A stretch of 64,000 nt of DNA from the NCBI GenBank assembly GCA_948470475.1, contig OX419337.1, forward strand, positions 34,909,484 through 34,973,483, given 5' to 3'. This DNA is from Galaxea fascicularis (Eukaryota > Cnidaria > Anthozoa > Scleractinia > Euphylliidae). The notes beneath the pieces were generated by a model. It saw nothing but the letters and a program-made list of their open reading frames with translations, searched no databases and was not told the origin of the DNA. The position numbers and the translations under genes are program-made. Shown in pieces: positions 20,101 through 31,100 of the stretch (position 1 is the first letter of the stretch; every line of letters begins with the position of its first letter).

Positions 20101-22053
20101 CTTCCTTCCTCGGCATTCCTCGGACATGTGACCCCACTTTAAACAACCCCAGCAAAGGGCATTAGCATATGCGAACTTTCTTCTTTCAGAAATAGCCATG
20201 TTTGTGAATCTTTCGCACACATCAAGTTCATGATTTCCCTTGCACATTGGGCAGACTATTCGCTTTGCGTTGCTGGGGAGACCATTCGCTGCATGGTTCG
20301 TGATCCTCTCTTCAGAAGACCCAGTTGCCATGGTTTTAGCTGCTAAGTTCCTCCTTTCACCAGGGTTAGGTCTCGATCTTCCGGGATCAAATCTTGCCTT
20401 TGTTTCTTCTACCTTCAATGCTTGCGGCGAAGTCACTGGATTGCATGCGATTCTTGCTTCCTTTCTTATAAATTTGCAAAATTCCGAGAACGCGGGATAT
20501 TCTGGCTTGAAACGTTGTCTTCCGAATTGGGGTTCTTCCTCTGCAAACCACTCGTCAACGACCCTACTCCATCTTGCCACTATGTGGGTTGGAAGCTTCT
20601 TAATCATCTTCTGGTTCTCGTCTGGGTCATTAAGGACGTTCAAATAGTGAATGGTTCTCATTGCTGTTTCACAGTGGTCAAGAAAATCTGAAAACTTTCT
20701 TAGTCCAGGGCCATCGTTTGGCTGAATCTTGGGCCAGTCGTTGATTCTTTTGCGGAAGGCATCTGCCACCATAAAATGGTTTCCAAAGCGACTTGTTAAA
20801 ATCCTTTTGGCCTTGTCGTAAGCGTCAACACTATCTAAGGAGAGCAGACCGCTGACAGCTTCCTTGGCTTCATTCTTTGTGTATTTGCTCAGGTAATAAA
20901 GGCGTTCAGAAGGGTCCTTCGTTTTTCTTTCAATGAAGGTTTCAAACGATTTGATCCAGTTTGGGTAATGCAATGGATTTCCCGAAAATATCTCTGGCTC
21001 AGGGCGTGGAAGTGAATCTCGATTTTGTCTTTGTGCTAGCAAGTCTGCAAATCTTTGCATGAGATTCTCTCCAGTTGAGGCTGCAGGAACAGATACGTCT
21101 GGATCAGAAGGGGCATAGTTAGCAACTATGGAAGGGTTTAGTTCCTCATCAGGATAGGGTATCTGCGACGGTTTGCAGGAAGGAGTTAAGCTTGGAGTGC
21201 TGATGAATGGAGATGCAAAGGGGTTTAAGCCAGGGGGAGCATAGATCACCTGAGATGGCTGTTCCATTGTTGAGAGTTTTGGTGTAGTGAAGTCGCGCGT
21301 AGAGGTGACATTGGTTTGAGCATTAATGGCTGAAGCTGGTGCTGCAAGGGCGTTTGATGTCATCACATCTTTCGGCGATGGACAGCTATGTACAGGGGCC
21401 TCAAGAGTGGCGTTGACCTGGGACTGAAGGTATCTCTTAAGATGTTCTTCTGTGCAGTTATCCTTGGGAAGGACCTCCTCTTCGATGTGGCTGGAAACTC
21501 CAAAGACTTCATTTTCCACTTTGTTCACGGCATGTAATTCTGCTTGGGTAGCAGCCAGTTCCTTTAACATTTGGAGCCTTTTGATTTCGTCCTGCTGTAT
21601 CTTAAGCGTCCTTTTACTTTCCGCATCATGGAATTTCAACTCTGCTTCTAATCGAGCAGCCTTGGCAGCCATCTTGGCTCTTCTTTGGAGTGAAGTATTG
21701 GACGCTGCAGATGACTTTGAGCACTTCATTGACCGTGAAACCTTGCTGCGAGTTGAGGCAATTGAACTGCGATCCTCCTCCTCTGAGCGAACTAAAGCGA
21801 TTCGTTCGTTTAGAAGTCGGAAAGTATCTCGAAAGCTGTGATTTGCGGCGTCAAAACGGCTGTTCTGTTCTAATAATTGTTCTTCGCTTTCAAGAGTGTC
21901 ATACTTCGCAAGATGGGCGTTCGCAAAATCATCCATTCTAGCTTCAAGCTTTCCCCGTTCCTGTAGCAAAGAGGCAATTATTTTCGGCTCTGTCGGCCAA
22001 AATGGACTGAATTCGTGTGACTTGCCTTGAGCAGGCCCTCTGAGCGGCCACAA
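17158..22053 (-). CDS. BEL gag-pol polyprotein (gag, protease, reverse transcriptase, RNase H)
   Basis: One open frame of 1631 codons. Residues 100-190 are a charged coiled-coil-like gag region. Residues 350-480 match the DUF1759 gag domain (IFSGNPLHYPNWIKSFETFI). Residues 600-665 hold Cys/His clusters including the knuckle CWGCLKWGHMSEEC. Residues about 724-735 are the protease site YALLDDQSDVCFI, with DDQS where the family usually has DDGS. Reverse transcriptase spans about 1020-1200 with VMCDIQGMF and FYVDDGLKS (YVDD). RNase H is about 1335-1470, where HHFSNAS has Asn at the position I expect to be Asp. The length is normal for BEL gag-pol without integrase. The first codons are out of phase with the gag start, which lies in the frame 22276-21944. 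The chain would be cut by its own protease in the particle. Only two frameshifts mark it as recent. Confidence 0.92.
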   Translation of the reverse strand: MWPLRGPAQGKSHEFSPFWPTEPKIIASLLQERGKLEARMDDFANAHLAKYDTLESEEQLLEQNSRFDAANHSFRDTFRLLNERIALVRSEEEDRSSIASTRSKVSRSMKCSKSSAASNTSLQRRAKMAAKAARLEAELKFHDAESKRTLKIQQDEIKRLQMLKELAATQAELHAVNKVENEVFGVSSHIEEEVLPKDNCTEEHLKRYLQSQVNATLEAPVHSCPSPKDVMTSNALAAPASAINAQTNVTSTRDFTTPKLSTMEQPSQVIYAPPGLNPFASPFISTPSLTPSCKPSQIPYPDEELNPSIVANYAPSDPDVSVPAASTGENLMQRFADLLAQRQNRDSLPRPEPEIFSGNPLHYPNWIKSFETFIERKTKDPSERLYYLSKYTKNEAKEAVSGLLSLDSVDAYDKAKRILTSRFGNHFMVADAFRKRINDWPKIQPNDGPGLRKFSDFLDHCETAMRTIHYLNVLNDPDENQKMIKKLPTHIVARWSRVVDEWFAEEEPQFGRQRFKPEYPAFSEFCKFIRKEARIACNPVTSPQALKVEETKARFDPGRSRPNPGERRNLAAKTMATGSSEERITNHAANGLPSNAKRIVCPMCKGNHELDVCERFTNMAISERRKFAYANALCWGCLKWGHMSEECRGRKTCKTCNRQHPTSLHDDALTYQERAPNPEAEQRRPISHCIEVCATNSSVDPVSHSLIVPVWIHRENDESNKIMTYALLDDQSDVCFIKETAVDKLGVSGPEVHLKLSTVLAQRTISSRKITGLVVRGVYERTEIPLPRTYTREMIPARRNQIPRPETARKWPHLKKVADHLMPYNDQLDVSLLLGINCARAIKPREIIPGGDDNPYAKRTALGWGVIGMVRPNASEREEEGVGVNSIVAREVQFSPKKVFHFALKSHTKEIVSPVQVKRMLEPDFSEEQTEGPPLSYEDKKFIFKVSEGIHQRTDGHYEMPLPFKQDLRTLPNNKEVALKRLMKLKNRLKADSKYREDYLAFMSDIISQGHAEKVSADDVSEKNGRVWYIPHHGVYQPKKPDKVRIVFDCSVEFAGECLNRHLLQGPDLTNNLVGVLCRFRQEQVAVMCDIQGMFHQVSVNPEHRNFLPVLWWDNGNFDDQPTEYRMTVHLFGATSSPGCANYALKKVASDYGEQYGKEAAKFVERNFYVDDGLKSVSSPELAISLIESIKALCKIGGFKLHKFVSNHKSVINAKDLQSLDLTKDTLPVERALGVQWCVESDTLQFRVEMKAQPLTRRGILPTVSSVFDPLGMLSPLVLLGKIILQELCRDGAGWDDPIPDPLRMRWERWRNDLHLLSQLKIQRCYKPQDFGELKTAELHHFSNASTDAYGQCSYLRLIDQTGHIHCSLVMAKSRVAPLKVVTIPRLELTAALLSVKTSTILRRELDYAQIDEFFWTDSRVVIGYISNDARRFHVFVANRVQQIRDCTSHKQWLYIDTHQNPADDASRGLYAQELITSSRWWRGPEFLWQPWEKPVPSHYAEPAYPLPDDPEVKVGSTMTSQVQQCFSLPERLASFASWHKARRAVAVCLRLQKGYHKGTRGQATPSSEAFQDGSRTTGTARYTPINVQELQEAEREIIKNVQRDEFMRKSDRFDLEGHHTAWKTTPTPGL

Positions 22054-22276
22054 AATCTCTCTCCAACAACTGGTAACAGAATTCTTTCATCTTAGCAGTG
22101 GGAGCCTTTGGACGACCGCCGATTCCTGTCGCGTCGATTTCCCGTCCTGAATTCATGATCGAGTCAGCTGTTGAGTCGGCCGATACTTTACTGAGATTCG
22201 ACTTCTCGCTGCTTTCCGTTTTTTCGGTGTACTGCTTGGCCGGAGAATCCAAAGGGGGAATTTCGCATGATTCCAT
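21944..22276 (-). CDS. N-terminal part of BEL gag (frameshifted from the main frame)
   Basis: The 110-codon frame starts with ATG at 22276, about 65 bp inside the 5' LTR end, as expected for a gag start. It reads MESCEIPPLD, a Ser/Lys-rich stretch and KMKEFCYQLLERDFVAAQR. The text then continues naturally in the main frame (PKIIASLLQERGKLEARMDD, about 21985), so one indel near 21985-22000 separates them. Together they would form a normal gag start. No function beyond gag can be assigned to this part. Confidence 0.75.
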   Translation of the reverse strand: MESCEIPPLDSPAKQYTEKTESSEKSNLSKVSADSTADSIMNSGREIDATGIGGRPKAPTAKMKEFCYQLLERDFVAAQRACSRQVTRIQSILADRAENNCLFATGTGKA

Positions 22277-22339
22277 GATGAGAACATCGATATTATATTC
22301 CCACGTGTTCGGTTCGCGTCGCTCTGAGTAGATTTTTTA

Positions 22340-22809
22340 CTATAACGACGGTAGGTTCGTACTGAATTGAACTTTAATTGGCGGTTTAAAACAACATCTT
22401 TATTGAAATCCAACACGTAAAAACTGAAAGAAAGGGGTGTATAACCGACTTCACTAAATGACAATTATAACAAAACAATGGACTATTGAAACAACAGTAG
22501 TCGATTACCTATAAATGACACAATTTACGCCTTAAACGATTAGAGACGCCGAAAGAGCACTATAACTTGTATGCTAAAGTTCTCAACATACCTCTATCCC
22601 GTCTCTAGGCGAACAACAGCGGTATAATAACAAAGGAGACAGAAGACGGTTAAGTGCTATCGATAAAATTAGAACACGTTCTGCCATAATTCAACTATGA
22701 GGATCGATATCATCTTACACATAATATGACAGGCGTGACGCAACAAACAGTAACGAAATGAAATAACGGAAATAACTAATTTAGTAATGCCAACAGGGCA
22801 CTGATACAT
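22340..22809 (-). repeat. 5' LTR of the BEL element
   Basis: On the minus strand it runs from about 22809 to 22340, with ttcaataaagatg (polyadenylation signal AATAAA) about 65 bases before its 3' end. The 3' end matches 15752-15804. The start is placed where LINE B coding sequence stops, near ctgttggcattac. Exact terminal bases are uncertain. Confidence 0.65.
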
Positions 22810-22815
22810 GTTGTG

Positions 22816-23150
22816 AGAGACCAAAGGTTTCCAACAACTTGTTGAATGTTACAGCATCCTTACTATGCACCAAATCCATGTGGAAGTTGAAATCCCCAGC
22901 GATAACAAGAGGTTAAGGACACATGACAGTGTTTTCAAGATACGACGAAAACTCATCAAAAAATACCGACGCAGAGGAGCTGGGAGGGCGGTAAACAGCA
23001 ACAATGCGGATAGAACGATTTTTTGTCTTCAGAATGCATTCCGAAAATTCAAAAGAATCATGTTCTTTCCCATCCACGAATGAAGCATCAAAAGAGTCGC
23101 GGAATAAAATGCCTGTACCACCTCCAAATCGATTTCGTTGCCGTTGAATA
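22816..23150 (-). pseudogene. LINE B, 5' part (endonuclease domain)
   Basis: The minus-strand frame 23158-22913 reads NRFGGGTGILFRDS, FEFSECILKTKNRSIRIVAVYRPPSSSA and FFDEFSSYLENTVMC, the middle of an apurinic-type LINE endonuclease including the VYRPP block. It continues through about 22870-22816 as LLETFGLSQHVSVP and is then interrupted by the BEL element. The LINE is 5'-truncated at about 23150, where Polinton polymerase sequence begins. This part and 13570-15751 are one element. Confidence 0.8.
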
Positions 23151-24375
23151 CCTACCAACGGGTGGTTTCAAATGGGTAAAACAGGATAAAATTGATAAAA
23201 TTTATTTAGGAGCTTATACAGAACATAGTAAGAAAGGATTGATCATCGAGTGGGATCTAGAATATCCTCCAGAGCCCCATAATCTTCATAACGATTATCC
23301 ATGTGCTGCAGAAAAAAATAAAATAACCCGAGATATGCTTTCACCTTATTGTGAAAAGATCAGACAGAAATACAATATGTCTACAGGATTAGTCCAAAAG
23401 CTAATGCCAACATTGAGTGATAAAAAGAAATATATCCTTCATTATAGAAACCTTCAACTGTATCTTGATCTTGGATTAAAACTAATAAAAGTCCATCGAG
23501 TGCTTGAATTGGATCAATCACCTTGGTTAAAACAGTATATCGACTATAATACACAAAAAAGAACCAATGCTAAACACAGTTTCGAGAAAGATTTTTTCAA
23601 GCTGATGAATAATAGTGTATTCGGCAAAACGATGGAAAACATCTGTAAGAGAGTTGATGTACAACTAGTGACTGATAAAAACAAACTCTTAAAACTAATA
23701 TCTAAACCAACCTATGTCAGTATTCAAGATATTCAACGGAAATCTGGTAGCTGTACACAAAATCATAGAAACACTAACCTTAAACAGGCCGGCATATGTA
23801 GGTTTGTGTATTCTAGATCTCAGCAAGACATTGATGTATGACTTTCATTATAACTATATTAAACAGAAATACGCTGAGAAAGCTAAATTTCCATCAAAGA
23901 AACAGACAGCTTGACCGATGAGATCAAAAAACAAGACGTCTACAAGGACTTTTGGACTGATAGAGATAAATTCGACAACAGTGATTACCCTAAAGATAGC
24001 AATTTCTATGGTAAAACAAATAAGAAAGTTAATCGGCAAAATTAAAGCTGAAACAGCTGGCTTAGTGATTAAAGAATTCATTGGCTTGCGATGTAAAATG
24101 TATTCATATAATAATTATCAAAGACAATAACACAAACAACTAGACCGCTAAAGGGATCAAGAAAAATGTAATCAAAAAAGACATCAAACATGAAGACTAT
24201 AAAATACCTTGTTAAATAGCCAGCAAATGTATCACAAGATAAAATCAATTCGAAGCGACGCACATCAACTTGCTAGTTACGAACTAAACAAAGTGTCATT
24301 GTCATGCCTCGACGACAAGCGGTATATTCATGATAATGGTATAACTAGTTACGCTTATGGTCACTTCCAAAACCA
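23148..24375 (+). pseudogene. DNA polymerase B, C-terminal half (Polinton 1)
   Basis: Protein-primed family B polymerase of Polintons. The first frame (to 23841) begins LPTGGFKWVKQDK and contains YILHYRNLQLYLDLGLKL and FFKLMNNSVFGKTMENI, the Kx3NSxYG-like motif B (about 23597-23635). A frameshift near 23750 moves to SKTLMYDFHYNYIKQKYAEK. The motif C region (about 23890-23920) is scrambled: only a TDSL-like text is readable in a third phase. The frame then gives KVIGKIKAETAGLVIKEF (motif-like Lys region) and HEDYKI, and ends near 24375 with SYAYGH. The N-terminal exonuclease half is lost to LINE B. The gene lies about 190 bp from the right terminal repeat. It is not functional. Confidence 0.82.
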
Positions 24376-24568
24376 AAACCAACTTTGAAACCAATTTGAA
24401 AAAAAAATTCATTTAAGAAATAATTTTGACAAAAAAAAATGGAAGTTCTCATTGGCTGAAAAAAATCATATGACTGTCTCATGACCTTGAGCACAATAAG
24501 ACAAGCTCAAACCTGTCAACTTCCTGTTTTCGGAGAATGTAACGCAATAGTGATTCTTTCGAATGATT
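24376..24568. other. non-coding interval between polymerase B and the right terminus of Polinton 1
   Basis: AT-rich sequence with two poly(A) runs; no gene, repeat or clear regulatory site visible. Confidence 0.4.
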
Positions 24569-25100
24569 CTTTCCAATTCCTTCTTTCCACTCTACGGGGC
24601 CCACGTCTTGATAATCATGACATGGATCAAAATTTTTGAAAACATATAAGATCCTTTTTACCGTGCACAGAATTTAAGTGCTGAATTTAAGTGCTGAGAT
24701 TTAGGTGATGAATTTCAGTGCCGAGATTTCAGTCTTGGATTTCTGTCTTTGGATTTATATCTTTGGATTCACTGCCCTGGATTTCTGTCTTGGACTTCAT
24801 TTTTGAATACTGGCGCAGAACCGGAGACACAAAGCTAGATCACAGTAGCTAAATTTCAGAAGCTAAATTTAATAGATGAATTTCTGTCTAAGGATTTACT
24901 GACCTATAACTGTCAACTAAAGATTTCAGATCTAGGATTCTGTCCTGACACAAATTATAAACACTGGCCAAAAACCACCATGGTTTAAAATCTGGATTGC
25001 TGTCTTGGATTTCTGTCTTTGGATTTCTATCTTTGGATTTACAGGCCTAGATTTCTGTCTTTGGATCTACTGGCCCAGAACCACCAACTCCTATACTACT
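24569..25100 (-). repeat. right terminal inverted repeat of Polinton 1
   Basis: Inverted counterpart of 2595-2938, longer because more copies of the ccaaagacagaaatc-type iterations are present, including an internal second gttctg-g-ccagt block near 24810. The last bases ctatactact are followed by g and then gtacatttt of the satellite. Confidence 0.85.
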
Positions 25101-25101
25101 G

Positions 25102-28100
25102 GTACATTTTAAGCTATGTCACTTGCAACCTGGTGACGTCGATAAGATTACGTACATTTTCTAGTTATTTTACGACACAATAAAGGGGCAAATCTATACT
25201 AATGTCACAAAGACACTTACAACCTGATTTGTCCCCAATGTTGCAAACGAACGAGTTGAAAAATAGAACATCAATGATTAGAACACAATTAAGTATGATT
25301 TATTTGATGTTACGCAAAGATAAGGCCAGACCTTTGAAATATGGACTAATTCATACTTCATTAATAAAACTAAATCCGTTTGCCTGTCATCGTCTTTACT
25401 TAACCATGCTCCCGGTTACCACAATAAGTCAGAATATCTTAGGTATCTTTTCAATTTGTAAACTAACTAATGAATTAGGAGCATAAAAAAATTGGCAAAG
25501 GTTTGAGTACATTTTAAGCTAAGAGAGTTGCAATCTTCTGACGTAGATAAGACTGCCTTTCCTAGTTAGTGTACTGACACAATTAAGGGGGAAACTCTAT
25601 AACAATGTAACAAACACACTTACAATCTGATTTGTCCCCAATGTTCGAAACGAACATATTGGAAAATAGAGAATCAATGATTAGAATACAATTCAGTATC
25701 ATTTATTTGATGTGAGGCAAAGATAAGGCCAGACTTTTGAAATATGGACGAATTGATATTTCATTATTAAAACTAAATCCGTTTGCCTGTCATCATCTTT
25801 ACCTAACCATACTCTCGTTTACCACAATATGTCAGAATATCTTAGGTATCTTTTCAATTTGTAAAATAACTAATAAATTATGAGCATGAAAAAAGGGCAA
25901 AGGTTTGAGTACATTTTAAGCTATAAGAGTTGCAATCTTTTGACGTAGATAAGACTGCCTTTCCTAGTTAGTGTACTGACACAATTAAGGGGCAACTCTA
26001 TAATAATGCAACAAAGACACTTACGTACTGATTTGTCCCCAATGTTGAAAACAAACAAGTTAAAAAATAGAAAATCAATGATTAGAATACAATTAAGTAT
26101 GATTCATTTGATCTGACGCAAAGATAAGGCCAGACTTTTGAAATATGGACGAATTCATATTTTATTACTAAAACTAAATCCGCTTCCCTGTAATCGTCTT
26201 TACCTAACCATGCTTTCGTTTACCACAATGCGTCAGAATATCTTAGGTATCTTTTCAATTTGTACAAAAACTAATAAATTAGGAACATGAAAAAATGGCA
26301 AAGCTTTGAGTACATTTTAACCTATGAGAGTTGCAATCTTCTGACATAGATAAGACTGCCTTTCCTAGTTAGTGTACTGAGAAAATTAACAGGCCACTCT
26401 ATAATAATGTAAAAAAGGCACTTACAAACTGATTTGTCCCCAATGTTCCAAACAAACAAGTTGGAAAATAGACAATCAATGATTAGAATACAATTAAGTA
26501 TGATTTCTTTGATTTGACGCAAAGATAAGGCCAGACTTTTAAAATATGGACGAATTGATATTTTATTACTAAAACTAATTCTGTTTCCCTGTCATCGTCT
26601 TTACCTAACCATGCCCTCGTTTACCACGTTAAGTCAGAATATCTTAGGTATCTTTTCAATTTGTAATATAACTAATAAATTATGAGCATGAAAAAATTGC
26701 AAAGGTTTGAGTACATTTTAAGCTATGAGAGTTGCAATCTTCTGACGTAGATAAGACTGCCTTTCCTAGTTAGTATACTGACACAATTAAGGGGCAAATC
26801 GATAATAATGTAACACACTTACGACCTGATTTGTCCCCAATGTTCGAAAAGAACATGTTGGAAAATAGACAATCAATGATTAGAATAGAATTAAGTATAA
26901 GTTATTTGATGTGACGCGAGGATAAGGCCAAACTTTTAAAAAATGGACGAATTCATATTTCATTACTAAAACTAAATCCGTTTTCCTGTCATCATCTTTA
27001 CCTAACCATGCTCTCGTTTACCACAATGCGTCAGAATATCTTAGATATCTTATCAATTTGTAAAATAACTAATAAATTAGGAGCATGAAAAAATGGCAAA
27101 GGTTTGAGTACATTTTAAGTTATGAGAGTTGCAATCTTCTGACGTAGATAAGACTGCCTTTCCTAGTTAGTGTACTGACACAATTAAGGGACAACTCTAT
27201 AATAATGCAACAAAGACACTTACGAACTGATTTGTCCCCAATGTTGAAAAAAAAACAAGTTGGAAAATAGAAAATCAATGATAAGAAAACAATTGAGAAT
27301 GATTCATTTAATGTGATGCAAAGATAAGGCCAGACTTTTGAAATATGGAGGAATTCATATTTCATTACTAAAACTAAATCCGTTTTCTGTCGTCGTCTTT
27401 ACCTAACCATGCCCTCCTTTACCACAATGCGTCAGAATATCTTAGGTATCTTTTCAATTTGTAAAAAAAACCAAGTAAATTAGGATCATGAAAAAATGGC
27501 AAAGGTTTGAGTACATTTTAAGCTATGAGAGTTGCAATCTTCTGACGTAGATAAGACTGCCTTTCCTAGTTAGAGTACTGACACAATTGAGGGGCAACTC
27601 TACAATAATGTAACAAACACACTTACGTTCTGATATGTCCCCAATGTTAAAAACACACAAGTTGGAAAATAGAAAACCAATGATTAGAATACAATTAAGT
27701 ATGATTCATTTGAAGTGACGCAAAGATAAGGCTAGACTTTTAAAATATGGACGAATTGATATTTCATTACTAAAACTAATTCTGTTTGCCTGTCATCGTC
27801 TTTACCTAACCATGCTCTCGTTTACCACAACGCGTTAGAATATCTTAGGTATCTTTTCAATTTGTAAAATAACTAATAAATTACGACCATGAAAAAAGGG
27901 CGAAGGTTTGAGTACATTTAAAGCTATGACAGTTGTAATCTTCTGACATAGATAAGACTGCCTTTCCTAGTCAGTGTACTGACAAAATTAACGGGCAACT
28001 CCATAATAATGTAACAAAGGTATTTACCAGCTGATTTGTCCCCAATGTTGGAAACGAACCAGTTGAAAAATAGACAATCAATGATTAGAATACAATTATG

Positions 28101-31100
28101 TATCATCTATTTGATGTTACGCAAAGATAAGGCCAGGCTTTTAAAATATGTACGAATTCATATTTCATTACTAAAACTAATTCTGTTTGCCTCTCATCGT
28201 GTTAACCTAACCATGCTCTCGTTTACCACAATATATCAGAATATCTTAGGTATATTTTCAATTTGTAAAATAACTAATAAATTAGGAACATGAAAAAATG
28301 GCAAAGGTTTGAGTACATTTAAGCTATGAGAGTTGCAATCTTCTGACGTTGATAAGACTGCCTTTCCTAGTTAGTCTACTGACACAATTAAGGGCCAACT
28401 CTATAATAATGCAACAAAGACACTTACGACCTGATTTGTCCCCAATGTTCGAAAAGAACATGTTGGAAAATAGAGAATCAATAATTAGATTACAATTCAG
28501 TATCATTTTTTTGATGTGAGGCAAAGATAAGGCCAGACTTCTGAAATATGAACGAATTCATATTTCATTACTAAAACTAAATCCGTTTGCCTGTCTTCGT
28601 CTTTAGCTAACCATGCTCTCCTTTACCACATTAAGTCAAAATATCTTAGCTATCTTTTCAATTTGTAAAAAAAGTAATAAATTAGGAGCATGAAAAAATG
28701 GCAAAGGTTTGAGTACATTTAAAGCTATGACAGTTGTAATCTTCTGACATAGATAAGACTCCCTTTCCTAGTTAGTGTACTGACACAATTAACGGGCAAC
28801 TCTATAATAATGCAACAAAGGCACTTACCAACTGATTTGTCCCCAATGTTGCAAACGAACGAGTTGAAAAATAGACAATCAATGATCAGAATACAATTAA
28901 GTATAATTTATTTTATGTTACGGAAAGATAAGGCCAGAGTTTTAAAATATGGACGAATTCATATTTCATTACTAAAACTAAATCCTTCTACCTGTCATCG
29001 TCTTTACCTAACCATGCTCTCGTTTACCACAATATGTCAGAATATCTTAAGTATCTTTTCAATTTGTAAAATAACTACTAAATTGGTAGCACGAAAAAAT
29101 GGCAAAGGTTTGAGTACATTTTAAGCTATGAGAGTTGCAATCTTCTGACGTAGATAAGACTGCCTTTCCTAGTTAGTGTACTGACACAATTAAGAGCCAA
29201 CTCTATAATAATGCAACAAAGACACTTACGAACTGATTTGTCCCCAATGTTGAAAACAAACAAGTTGGAAAATAGAAAATCAATGATTAGAATACAATTA
29301 AGTATGATTCATTTAATGTGACGCGAAGATAAGGGCAAACTTTTAAAATATGGACGAATTGATATTTTATTACTAAAACTAATTCTGTTTGCCTCTCATC
29401 GTCTCTACCTAACCATGCTCTCGTTTACCACAATGTGTCAGAATATCTTAGCTATCTTTTCAGTTTGTAAAATAACTAATCAATTATGAGCATGAAGAAA
29501 CGGCAAAAGTTTGAATACATTTTAAGCTATCAGAGTTGTAATTTTCTGACGTAGATAAGACTACCTTTCCTAGTTAGTGTACTGACACAATTAAGGGGCA
29601 ACTCTATAGTAATGCAACACAAACACTTACGATCTGATTTGTCCCCAATGTTCAAAACAAAGAAGTTGGAAAATAGAAGATCAATGATTAGAATACAATT
29701 AAGTATGATTCATATTATGTGACGCAAAGATAAGGCCAGACTTTTGAAATATGGACGAATTCACATTTTATTAATAAAACTAAATCCGTTTGCCTGTCAT
29801 CGTCTTTACCTAACCATGCCCTCGTTTACCACATTAAGTCAAAATATCTTAGCTATCTTTTCAATTTGTAAAAAAGTAATAAATTAGGAGCATGAAAAAA
29901 TGGCAAAGGTTTGAGTACATTTAAAGCTATGACAGTTGTAATCTTCTGACATAGATAAGACTGCCTTTCCTAGTTAGTGTACTGACACAATTAACAAGCA
30001 ACGCTCTAATAATGTAACAAACACACTTACACTCTGATTTGTCCCCAATGTTGCAAACGAACGAGTTGAAAAATAGACAATCAATGATTAGAATACAATT
30101 AAGTATAATTTATTTTATGTTACGGAAAGATAAGGCCAGAGTTTTAAAATATGGACGAATTCATATTTCATTTCTAAAACTAAATCCTTCTACCTGTCAT
30201 CGTCTTTACCTAACCATGCTCTCGTTTACCACAATATGTCAGAATATCTTAGGTATCTTTTCAATTTGTAAAATAACTAATAAATTAGGAACATGAAGAT
30301 ATGGCAAAGATTGAATACATTTTAAGCTACCAGAGTTTAAATTTTCTGACGTAGATAACACTACCTTTCCTAGTTAGTCTACTGACACAATTAAGGGGCA
30401 ACTCTATAATAATGCAACACAAACACTTACGATCTGATTTGTCCCCAATGTTGGAAACAGACAAGTTGGAAAATAAAAAAAAATGATTAGAATACAATTA
30501 CGTATGGTTCATTTGATTTGAGGCAAAGATAAGGCCAGACTTTTGAAATATGGACGAATTCATATTTTATTACTAAAACTAAATCCGTTTGCCTGTCATC
30601 GTCTTTACCTAACCATGCCCTCGTTTACCACATTAAGTCAGAATATCTTAGCTATCTTTTCAATTTGTAAAATAAGTAATAAATTAGGAGCATGAAAAAA
30701 TGGCAAAGGTTTGAGTACATTTAAAGCTATGACAGTTGTAATCTTCTGACATAGATAAGACTGCCTTTCCTAGTTAGTGTACTGACACAATTAACGGGCA
30801 ACTCTCTAATAATGTAACAAAGGCACTTACCAACTGATTTGTCCCCAATGTTCCAAACGAACGAGTTGAAAAATAGGCAATCAATGATTAGAATACAATT
30901 AAGTATAATTTATTTTATGTTACGGAAAGATAAGGCCAGACTTTTAAAATATGGAGGAAATTATATTTCATTAATAAAACTAAATCCTTTTACCTGTCAT
31001 CGTCTTTACCTAACCATGCTCTCGTTTACCACAATATGTCAGAATATCTTAGGTATCTTTTTAATTTGTAAAATAACTAACAAATTAGTAGCACGAAAAA

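Larger units (their letters stand above)
15752..22815 (-). mobile_element. BEL/Pao LTR retrotransposon, nearly complete
   Basis: The element interrupts the endonuclease of LINE B: the LINE frame reads SQHVSVP up to about 22816 and resumes with THIFGHILDLIITRS from about 15751, with no other loss. A 53-55 bp sequence starting ctataacggcggtagg is directly repeated at 15752-15804 and 22340-22394 and marks the 3' ends of the two LTRs. Gag, aspartic protease, reverse transcriptase, RNase H and integrase occur in the BEL/Pao order between them. A clear target duplication could not be fixed. Confidence 0.85.
2595..25101. mobile_element. Polinton (Maverick) 1, degraded, about 22.5 kb with nested insertions
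   Basis: The boundaries are inverted repeats beginning agtagtatagcagttgg at 2595 and ending ccaactcctatactact at 25100, each abutting the interrupted satellite unit. Between them lie, in order, fibre-like (minus), capsid-like, minor-capsid-like, protease, a small protein and phospholipase A2/integrase remnants (plus), then later insertions, then the C-terminal half of DNA polymerase B (plus) next to the right terminus. That gene set is diagnostic of Polintons. The flanks share only GTAC (2591-2594 and 25102-25105) as a possible duplication. A full 6 bp duplication, the family norm, is not intact. No ATPase was found, and only the start of the integrase survives (9450-9540). Confidence 0.82.

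Noticed and set aside
2595..25101. A CACTA-, Academ- or Harbinger-type transposon with 3-bp duplication
   Set aside because: A GTA/GTAC flank would allow it, but the cargo (polymerase B, protease, phospholipase/integrase start, capsid-like genes) fits only a Polinton.
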